From NCBI GenBank assembly GCA_934546685.1, contig CAKTEB010000045.1, forward strand, positions 1 through 18,316: a stretch of 18,316 nt of DNA, in the 5' to 3' direction. The position numbers were made by a program, and so were the translations under genes. Source of the stretch: an uncultured Oscillospiraceae bacterium (GTDB taxonomy: Bacteria > Bacillota > Clostridia > Oscillospirales > Oscillospiraceae). Shown here piece by piece: positions 12,645 to 18,316 of this stretch; positions within the stretch are counted from its first letter, which is position 1; each line of letters starts with the position of its first letter. The notes under the pieces were generated by a model. That model had not been told where the DNA came from and made no database searches. It saw only the letters and a list, made by a program, of their open reading frames with translations.

Positions 12645-13886
12645 ATGGTAGAGAATTTTGAACAAAAGCTCCAGGAATACGCCCATCTGCTGGTAGAGGT
12701 AGGCATGAACGTCCAGCCCGGCCAGACGCCCCGAATTGCGGGCACCGTGGACTGTGTGCCCCTGGTGCGGCTGTGCGTCCAGGCGGCCCTGGAGGCCGGG
12801 GCCAGAGATGTGATGGTGGACTGGGCCGACGACTTTGTGACCCGGCAGCGGTATCTCCAGGCTGACGGAGCAGTATTTACAGAGTTCCCCTCCTATCTCC
12901 AGGCCAAATTCGACTATTTCGTGGCCAATAACAATCCCGTGCTCAGTATCGACAGCAGCGACCCGGAGCTCCTAAAGGGCGTGGATTCCCAGCGGATTCA
13001 GAATTGGCGGCGTACCTTCGGCGTGGCCGCCCAGCCCTATTACGACGCCATGACCGCCGGGAAGTTCCAGTGGTCCATCGGCGCGTATCCCACCGCCGAC
13101 TGGGCTCAGAAGGTCTTCCCTGAGAAGGCTCCCGAGCAGGCCATGGACGCCCTGTGGGAGGCCATCTTCGCCACCTGCCGAATTTCCGGAGACGGCACCG
13201 CTGTAGACGCCTGGAAAAAGCATGTGGACACCTGCACCCGCCGATGCAGAATCCTAAACGACTATAATTTCAAGTCCCTCCGCTATCGCAATGCCCTGGG
13301 CACCGATCTCACCGTGGCCCTGCCGGAGAACCATGTGTGGCAGGGCGGCAGCGAATACAGCGCGGACGGCGTGGAGTTCGTGCCTAATATGCCCACGGAG
13401 GAGGTCTTTACGGCTCCTCAGCGGGACGCAGTAAACGGCCGAGTCTACGCAGCCCTGCCCCTGGCCATGGACGGCAATCTGATTGAGAATTTCTATCTGG
13501 ATTTCAAGGACGGAAAGATTGTAGACGTCCATGCAGAAACGGGCGAGGAATATCTCCGCTCCGCCATCTCCGTGGACGAGGGCGCTTCCTTCCTGGGCGA
13601 GGTGGCTCTGGTGCCCTACGATTCCCCCATCCGCAATACGGGCATCCTGTTCTACAACACCCTCTTTGACGAGAACGCCTCCTGCCACCTGGCCTTCGGC
13701 TCCGCCTACCCCAACTGCGTCAAGGGCGGTGAGGAGAAGACGCCCGAGGAGCAGAAGGCCCTGGGTCTGAACCAGTCCATCACCCATGTGGACTTTATGG
13801 TGGGCACCCAGGATCTCTCCATCACCGGCCTGACCCACGACGGAAAGGAGATCCCCGTGTTCGTGAACGGCAACTTTGCCTTCTAA
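12645..13886 (+). CDS. M29-family (thermophilic-type) aminopeptidase
   Basis: This 413-residue metalloenzyme removes N-terminal residues from peptides in the cytoplasm and belongs to the AmpS/PepS/AmpT group. The six metal-binding positions of the family can be seen: a glutamate in PTEEVFTAP (E252/E253), E319 in LGEVAL, H348 in ASCHLAFG, Y355 in GSAYP, and H381 and D383 in THVDFM. Length is as expected (about 410). ATG 12645 follows GAGG by about 10 nt and lies some 50 nt after a clear extended -10 promoter. It stands as a single gene ending convergent with the CYTH gene. The function is general peptide turnover; there is no visible link to the preceding beta-helix gene apart from possible read-through past the weak stem-loop. 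Confidence 0.93.
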   Translation: MVENFEQKLQEYAHLLVEVGMNVQPGQTPRIAGTVDCVPLVRLCVQAALEAGARDVMVDWADDFVTRQRYLQADGAVFTEFPSYLQAKFDYFVANNNPVLSIDSSDPELLKGVDSQRIQNWRRTFGVAAQPYYDAMTAGKFQWSIGAYPTADWAQKVFPEKAPEQAMDALWEAIFATCRISGDGTAVDAWKKHVDTCTRRCRILNDYNFKSLRYRNALGTDLTVALPENHVWQGGSEYSADGVEFVPNMPTEEVFTAPQRDAVNGRVYAALPLAMDGNLIENFYLDFKDGKIVDVHAETGEEYLRSAISVDEGASFLGEVALVPYDSPIRNTGILFYNTLFDENASCHLAFGSAYPNCVKGGEEKTPEEQKALGLNQSITHVDFMVGTQDLSITGLTHDGKEIPVFVNGNFAF

Positions 13887-13899
13887 ATCAGCCTAAAAG

Positions 13900-13932
13900 A
13901 ATCGCCGCACGAAAAGCCGTGCGGCGATTTTT
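13900..13932. terminator. Bidirectional terminator between aminopeptidase and CYTH genes
   Basis: A perfect 12-bp stem (13900-13911 with 13918-13929), 6-nt loop and flanking A-run/T-run lie between two convergent genes. Confidence 0.93.
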
Positions 13933-13940
13933 GCTGGATA

Positions 13941-14576
13941 TCAGGTGGTTTCCGTTTTCTGCGCGGCCAAGGCTCTGGCCCGCTGGTACTTGCTTCGCTC
14001 CTCCTCATGGAGGCCGTATTCTGAGATCAACTGGCTGCACAGAGGCGGCAGGCTTCCGGCATCGCCGTAGAGAAGCTCCAGCTCCAGCTCGCAGATGGGC
14101 GTCCGGTTCTCCCCGGAAAAGAGATAGCCCAGATCTCCCGCGATCTCTACCCGAACCCCGTCGTCCAGATACAGGCAGGCGGATTGCCGGTCAAAATCCG
14201 CGCCGCAGGTCTCCACCAGAGGCTTGCCCTTCAGAATATTCTTGAGCTCCCGGGGCGCGCCCTGGTCGATGAGCAGGGGAATGGCGTCCTCGATATTGTC
14301 CACCATGCACTGCCACTCGTTCCGGGTGAAAAAGCCCGCATCGTCGCTCATATTTGCGGTCTTAAAGGCCGCCACATGCTGCCCCCCCTCATTCCGGAGC
14401 CGCAGCGTCCATCTGCGGCGGCTCAGCTGGCCATCGGAGGTGTCGTAGTAGGTGCTGTGCATATGCCGGGTCTCATAGTCGTCCTTCATATATTGGGTGA
14501 GCTCCGGATCCTCCAGCACCCGCCGCAGGGTATCTTCGCTGGGGACACTCAGCTTCATTTCAATTTCTGTTGCCAT
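13941..14576 (-). CDS. CYTH-domain triphosphate tunnel protein
   Basis: This 211-residue protein belongs to the CYTH/triphosphate-tunnel superfamily (YjbK-like), which hydrolyses triphosphates such as inorganic triphosphate or thiamine triphosphate in the cytoplasm. The hallmark ExExK motif is at the very N-terminus (E4-I5-E6-M7-K8), followed by the tunnel-lining basic strands 'RRRWTLRLRNEGG' and 'AAFKT', and the C-terminal acidic strand 'CELELELLYGD'. There is no CHAD domain. ATG 14576 is chosen over the upstream in-frame ATG 14696 because the motif begins three residues later, AAAGGA precedes it, and a promoter lies within the upstream extension. The gene is divergent from spoIIE and shares an 11-bp promoter element with it. 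The exact substrate is not readable. Confidence 0.9.
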   Translation of the reverse strand: MATEIEMKLSVPSEDTLRRVLEDPELTQYMKDDYETRHMHSTYYDTSDGQLSRRRWTLRLRNEGGQHVAAFKTANMSDDAGFFTRNEWQCMVDNIEDAIPLLIDQGAPRELKNILKGKPLVETCGADFDRQSACLYLDDGVRVEIAGDLGYLFSGENRTPICELELELLYGDAGSLPPLCSQLISEYGLHEEERSKYQRARALAAQKTETT

Positions 14577-14603
14577 GAAAATCGCCGTCCTTTCTCTTTC
14601 CCC

Positions 14604-14632
14604 ATTGTACCCGCTTTCCCGCCATTGCGCAA
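14604..14632 (-). promoter_or_regulatory. Promoter of the CYTH gene
   Basis: On the minus strand TTGCGC (14627-14632), 17-bp spacer and TACAAT (14604-14609). The spacer contains GGCGGGAAAGC ending 3 nt before the -10. Confidence 0.75.
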
Positions 14633-14723
14633 GAGGTATCTTCACTTCTCCCGCCGTTTCCGCCGGATCCTCATATCCAGGCATTTCCCCCGCCATTTCC
14701 CGACGGCTTCCAGGCGGGAAAGC
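14613..14723. repeat. Perfect 11-bp inverted repeat GGCGGGAAAGC in the divergent CYTH/spoIIE promoters
   Basis: GCTTTCCCGCC (14613-14623) and GGCGGGAAAGC (14713-14723) are perfect inverted copies exactly 100 bp apart. Each lies 3 nt upstream of the -10 box of its own gene, in the same orientation relative to transcription. Confidence 0.8.
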
Positions 14724-14726
14724 AGA

Positions 14727-14732
14727 TATAAT
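14727..14732 (+). promoter_or_regulatory. -10 box of the spoIIE promoter, no good -35
   Basis: A perfect TATAAT stands 59 nt before the spoIIE start. The hexamer 17 bp upstream (CGGCTT) is far from consensus, as expected for an activated promoter. I found no clean TGTCGAA Spo0A box just upstream. Confidence 0.6.
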
Positions 14733-14791
14733 GCCCCTATAGCGTCCCGCATCCCCGGCGCAGATCAGAGTCCAAAAAGGAGACGGTTCCC

Positions 14792-16822
14792 ATGAAAGAA
14801 AAGCTGAAAAAACGTCCGCTGCTGGAAAACTGGTTTTACACCCAGTCGCCCCTGGTCATCACCCGCCCGGCCCTCCGGGAGACGGCCAGCTGCTGCCTCT
14901 ATCTGCTCTCAGGCTTTATCCTCTCCTGCGGGCAGCTGGCGGGACAGCCCGCGCCCTTTGCCCTGGGGCTTCTGTCCGCCGCTGGCGGGGGGCTCCGGGG
15001 CCTCTGCGCCCTGATCGGCACCGTCTGCGGAGCCCTGACCATGCAGAGCTTTTCCCAGGGGCTGGAGCTCACCAGCGCGGCGCTTTTGACCTTTGTGACC
15101 ATGTACATATTCGGCTCTCTGTGGGTGACCAAGCAGCGGTGGTTCCACTGCCTGGTACCGGGGCTCATGCGGGCCGCCGTGGGCTCCATTTTTCTGTTCA
15201 GCCAGAAGCTCACGCCGCTATTGCTGGCGGGCTGCGTGCAGAATGTCTTTCTGTCGGCCATGAGCCCCTTGGCCTTTGACGATCTGCTGGGGAACAAGCA
15301 GCGGCGGGTGGGCACCATGGCCGCCCTGGGGTTCTTTGTGATTGGTCTTGCCCGGCTGCCCCTGCCCATTGAACTAAATCTGGGGATCGTGGCGGCGGTG
15401 AGCCTCACCGCCCTGGCCGCCCGGCGCACGGATCCCGGCACTGCCGCCGCCATGGGAGCCTGCACGGGCCTGTGCCTGGATGCCAGCCTCATGACCGCCG
15501 GATTCTGGACGCTGACCCTGACTGCTGGAGCCCTGGCCGGAAGCTGCGCCCCACGGCGGTATCGGGTATTGCGGGTACTGCTGACCGCGGCGGCCCTGGG
15601 GGCGGCGGTGATCTACACCGGCACCCCGGAGCTCTCCATCCTCCTGAGTCTGGGGGCGGGGCTGGTGGTATCGCTGCTGCTGCCCGGGGCCATGATCGTG
15701 GGCCGGGAGGAAAGCGCCATCGAGCAGTCCTCGGCCCTGGTGGAGCAGCAGCTCACCGCCGGTGAGACCGCCCTGCGTCAGCTCTACACCGCCATCGGCA
15801 TCGACCCGGAGGAAAGGGCCCAGCAGGAGCGCGAGCACATCTTCGACAAAGCCGCCGGAAAGGTCTGCCGCCAGTGCACCCGCTATTCAAACTGTTGGGA
15901 GAAGGGAGCCCAAAGCACCTATCAGACCCTGCGCAGCGCCCTGGGCACCATTTTAGACCGGGGCGAGGCCCGGCGGGAGGACTTTCCGGAGGAATTCGCC
16001 GGGGAATGCCGCCATATGGAGGGGCTGCTGGTGGCCCTGAATCAGGAGCTGGACCGGATCGCATGCCGCCGCAGCAGCCGAAGCCGCAGCGAAGAAAACC
16101 GCCTGGTGGCCAGCCGATGCCTCATCCACATGTCGGAGCTCCTAGAGCAAAACGCCCGGCAGCTCCGAGGCGTCAGCTGCACGCCCCAGGAGGCCTTTGA
16201 CGTGAAGGTGGGAGTCAGTGCCCACGGCCGCCGGGGCGCGCGGATCAGCGGAGACCGGGGTCTCTGCTTCCGCACCGACGACGGGCGGCTCTATGCCCTG
16301 CTCTGCGACGGCATGGGCACGGGCCGGGAAGCCGCCGCTGAGAGCTCCATGGCCGTGAGCACCCTGTCCTCTCTGATTCAGGCGGGGCTTCAGCCGGATC
16401 ACGCCATGGAGCTGCTGGACGGCATGTACCTGCTCCGGGACAACGGCTGCTTCTCCACCATGGACGTGCTGGAGCTGAGCCTCATCACCGGTCAGGGCAC
16501 CCTCTACAAATGGGGGGCGGCTCCCAGCTATGTGCGCTCCGGCAGCGTGGTGAAAAAACTAGGGACAGCCGCGCCTCCACCGGGTCTGGGCGTGGAAGGC
16601 ACCCAGGGTGCGGAGATCATTCGACTGTCCCTATGGGGAGGCGATATGCTGATCCTGGTCAGCGACGGCGTGGTGCAGGACAGCACCGAGGAGCTGATCC
16701 GCAGCTACGCCGGGGACAGTCCCAAGGAGCTGGCCAGTCTGCTGCTCCAGCGGGCCCAGGCGGCCGGTGGGGAGGATGATATGACCGCCGCGGTATTCCG
16801 ACTGGACCCACTGGCCTCGTGA
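14792..16822 (+). CDS. spoIIE: Stage II sporulation protein E (membrane PP2C-type phosphatase)
   Basis: This 676-residue protein is SpoIIE, which dephosphorylates the anti-anti-sigma factor SpoIIAA in the forespore and so frees sigma-F; it also acts at the polar septum. Residues about 30-305 form a run of roughly ten hydrophobic membrane segments. The middle region (about 306-465) contains the family's cysteine cluster KVCRQCTRYSNCWE (C359, C362, C368). The C-terminal PP2C domain (about 470-676) has the metal-binding aspartates in CDGMGTG (D506), SDGVVQD (D625) and GGEDDMT (D662/D663). It is shorter than the 827 residues of the Bacillus subtilis protein, mostly in the middle region, as in many Clostridia. 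GGAG lies 9 nt before ATG 14792. It is a single gene, divergent from the CYTH gene and convergent with the beta-helix gene. Its presence shows that the organism has the endospore programme. Confidence 0.95.
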   Translation: MKEKLKKRPLLENWFYTQSPLVITRPALRETASCCLYLLSGFILSCGQLAGQPAPFALGLLSAAGGGLRGLCALIGTVCGALTMQSFSQGLELTSAALLTFVTMYIFGSLWVTKQRWFHCLVPGLMRAAVGSIFLFSQKLTPLLLAGCVQNVFLSAMSPLAFDDLLGNKQRRVGTMAALGFFVIGLARLPLPIELNLGIVAAVSLTALAARRTDPGTAAAMGACTGLCLDASLMTAGFWTLTLTAGALAGSCAPRRYRVLRVLLTAAALGAAVIYTGTPELSILLSLGAGLVVSLLLPGAMIVGREESAIEQSSALVEQQLTAGETALRQLYTAIGIDPEERAQQEREHIFDKAAGKVCRQCTRYSNCWEKGAQSTYQTLRSALGTILDRGEARREDFPEEFAGECRHMEGLLVALNQELDRIACRRSSRSRSEENRLVASRCLIHMSELLEQNARQLRGVSCTPQEAFDVKVGVSAHGRRGARISGDRGLCFRTDDGRLYALLCDGMGTGREAAAESSMAVSTLSSLIQAGLQPDHAMELLDGMYLLRDNGCFSTMDVLELSLITGQGTLYKWGAAPSYVRSGSVVKKLGTAAPPPGLGVEGTQGAEIIRLSLWGGDMLILVSDGVVQDSTEELIRSYAGDSPKELASLLLQRAQAAGGEDDMTAAVFRLDPLAS

Positions 16823-16883
16823 CCTCAGCTTATCAGGATCATTGTACTCTATCATCCGGAAAAAGTCTGTCGAAACAGGAAAA

Positions 16884-16916
16884 GGGCGCGCTGCAAGGTG
16901 TTTTTGCAGTGCGCCC
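16884..16916. terminator. Terminator between spoIIE and the second beta-helix gene
   Basis: A 13-bp stem with one G-T wobble (16884-16896 with 16904-16916) and 7-nt loop. On the minus strand it is followed by TTTTCC, so it best serves the beta-helix gene; on the plus strand the T-run is weaker. Confidence 0.8.
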
Positions 16917-16929
16917 AAGGTCTGTTTTC

Positions 16930-18316
16930 TTACATGGGAGGTGGCCCGCCCGGGCCGCCCTGATTGGCTGCCGCCTTGACCACCACGGTCACGGTGCAGT
17001 CAGTCTCCATGGAGATACTGTAGTCGTACTCCCCATAGTAGCCGTCGGGATCGTCGGGGGTAATCTCCTGAATCTCCGCCTGCCCCTCAGTCACATTCAT
17101 GGACACCATCTCATAGCCGTTAAAGGCCAGGGTGAAATAGCTGGCGGCAAAGGCCTTGTAGGCCCCGAAAGAGGCCGCGCCCACGGCGGGATCGCCGTTT
17201 TCATCCACGAAGACAAAGGTGGCCGTGTGCCGGGGATCCGCCATGTCCACCGCCGTCAGGGTATTGGTGGTGCAGTCCGGTGCGGTATATTCCTCCTGGA
17301 CGATGGTGATGTTGTCGTCGATATCGCCCCTAATATCCTGGGTGCCGTAGACATGGATGGTCACAGGCTCCTGGGCGGTGATGGAGGAAGTCTCGTCAAC
17401 GGTCAGGTCGCCGATATAGCAGGCATCCGCCTCGCCGCAGGTGCCGTCGGCCAGCTGAATGCTCCAGCAGGAGCCCTTGGTAAGGGACACGTTCACGGGG
17501 TTGTTGATCTGGGCGTTGGCCACGTTGTACTGCGCGCCGATTTTGTGGTAGTCACTGGCCCCGGAGGTCAGATAGTTGCCGGTGGTGTCACAGGTGAGCT
17601 CCGTACCGTTTTCCATACGGCTGCCGTCATCATTGAGATGATAGCCGTAGGAGGAGGAAATGGTGCCGCTGAGAGTGGCGTTGTCGGTGAGGTAGACGTT
17701 GAGGGCCTGGTACTTGTTGTAGATGTTGTTCCAGATGTTGCCCTCGTAAGTGCCGTTTTTCAAAATGGCATTGGAATCCTCCACCTGGCCGGTGGCCGTA
17801 GCGGTGGTAGCCTCGTCTCCGGTGTCATTGACGGTATAGGAGGTGTTGCCGGGGTTGCCCGCGTCGTCGGACTCCACCAGCTCTACCAGCGTCCGGCCCC
17901 ACTTGGAGTCGGCGGTAAAGTTCACCTGGGTATTGTCCAGAACTACATTGGTATAGCCGTTGTTGGCCGCGCCGGACTTGATCTGTACGCCGGTCTCCGC
18001 CACGTTCAGGGCGGAATCCTGGATGGAGATGGTGCCGCCGGCATTCTGCTGGGTCATAACACCGATGTGCCCGGAGGTCAGGGTGGAGTTGGTGTAGAAG
18101 GCGGAGGAATTAGAGGAGGCCATGATCTGGACCTCGTTGCCGCCGTAGAAGTCTACATTGTCGAACCGGTCAAAGACGCCGGAATCCGCATAGGCCACAT
18201 AGCCGGAGCCCCCGGGGAGATAGCCGTACTCCACGCCGTCCACGGTACGGGTGGCGTAGTAGTCGGTGCCCTTCCGGGCCTGCTCCACGGTGCCGGTACC
18301 CGCCACGGTGTTGCTG
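16930..18316 (-). CDS. Beta-helix surface-type protein with C-terminal Gly-Gly-Pro tail, 5' partial
   Basis: The visible 461 or so residues are the C-terminal part of a larger protein; the frame stays open to the right edge (Ser-Asn-Thr precede the GTG at 18306), so no start is seen. The first two thirds have short Asn/Thr/Ser-rich beta turns ('VDFYGGNEVQIMASSNSS', 'TISIQDSALNVAETGVQIKS', 'NVYLTDNATLSGTISSS'), as in right-handed parallel beta-helices of surface carbohydrate-binding proteins. A C-terminal domain follows ('ATFVFVDENGDPAVGAASF' onward) that resembles a small beta-sandwich, with 'YDYSISMETDCTVTVVVKA' as last strands. The protein ends in NQGGPGGPPPM. Several segments can be aligned with the (GGP)n beta-helix protein at 11054-12523, so the two are probably paralogues. 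It is convergent with spoIIE. Export is likely from composition, but the signal peptide would lie outside the window. Confidence 0.78.
   Translation of the reverse strand, partial: SNTVAGTGTVEQARKGTDYYATRTVDGVEYGYLPGGSGYVAYADSGVFDRFDNVDFYGGNEVQIMASSNSSAFYTNSTLTSGHIGVMTQQNAGGTISIQDSALNVAETGVQIKSGAANNGYTNVVLDNTQVNFTADSKWGRTLVELVESDDAGNPGNTSYTVNDTGDEATTATATGQVEDSNAILKNGTYEGNIWNNIYNKYQALNVYLTDNATLSGTISSSYGYHLNDDGSRMENGTELTCDTTGNYLTSGASDYHKIGAQYNVANAQINNPVNVSLTKGSCWSIQLADGTCGEADACYIGDLTVDETSSITAQEPVTIHVYGTQDIRGDIDDNITIVQEEYTAPDCTTNTLTAVDMADPRHTATFVFVDENGDPAVGAASFGAYKAFAASYFTLAFNGYEMVSMNVTEGQAEIQEITPDDPDGYYGEYDYSISMETDCTVTVVVKAAANQGGPGGPPPM

Noticed and set aside
16868..16874. TGTCGAA, a match to the Spo0A box, just after spoIIE
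   Set aside because: It lies between two convergent genes beside a terminator, and a 7-base match is expected about twice by chance in a window this size.
1853..16916. Similar stem core GCGCTGCAA / TTGCAG in the terminators at 1853-1888 and 16884-16916
   Set aside because: Loops, lengths and flanks differ and no larger repeat surrounds them; chance likeness of GC-rich hairpins is the simplest reading.

Overview
The window looks like a chromosomal segment of an endospore-forming, high-GC member of the Clostridia, probably a gut Oscillospiraceae/Ruminococcaceae-type bacterium. The clues are an intact spoIIE, a CarD-family regulator, strong GGAGG ribosome-binding sites, sigma-A-like promoters, FemX-type peptidoglycan chemistry and GC-rich codon use. 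The species assignment is inference. I see no rRNA, tRNA, CRISPR array, insertion sequence, phage gene or origin.

Layout. (1) 1-2710, + strand: the 3' part of an aconitase-family hydratase with its own terminator, then a CarD-like RNA-polymerase-binding regulator with its own promoter. (2) 2717-7941, - strand: five closely placed genes, read right to left as circularly permuted ATP-grasp ligase, transglutaminase-fold protein, class I glutamine amidotransferase (gamma-glutamyl hydrolase type), FemX/MurM-like aminoacyltransferase and alanine racemase-family protein. A 69-codon open frame without an obvious start lies between the second and third. (3) 7942-9517, + strand: a membrane-anchored HtrA protease preceded by three 11-bp-period direct repeats. 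(4) 9528-10926: a ROK glucokinase (-) and a small coiled-coil/zinc-ribbon protein (+) from back-to-back promoters. (5) 11054-13886, + strand: a beta-helix protein with a (Gly-Gly-Pro)n tract, then an M29 aminopeptidase. (6) 13941-16822: a CYTH phosphohydrolase (-) and SpoIIE (+), divergent, sharing an identical 11-bp promoter element. (7) 16930 to the right edge, - strand: the 3' part of a second beta-helix protein that ends in a short Gly-Gly-Pro tail.

The best candidate for an unusual system is the five-gene minus-strand block. It combines a tRNA-independent peptide ligase fold, a transglutaminase-fold protein whose catalytic cysteine position is alanine, a gamma-glutamyl hydrolase, a tRNA-dependent peptide-bridge transferase and a divergent amino-acid racemase. 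Together they suggest assembly and editing of a peptide or peptidoglycan cross-bridge; that role is inference. The second point of interest is the pair of related beta-helix proteins carrying Gly-Gly-Pro sequence at opposite ends. Most gene ends are marked by clear stem-loop terminators, several of them working for convergent pairs.
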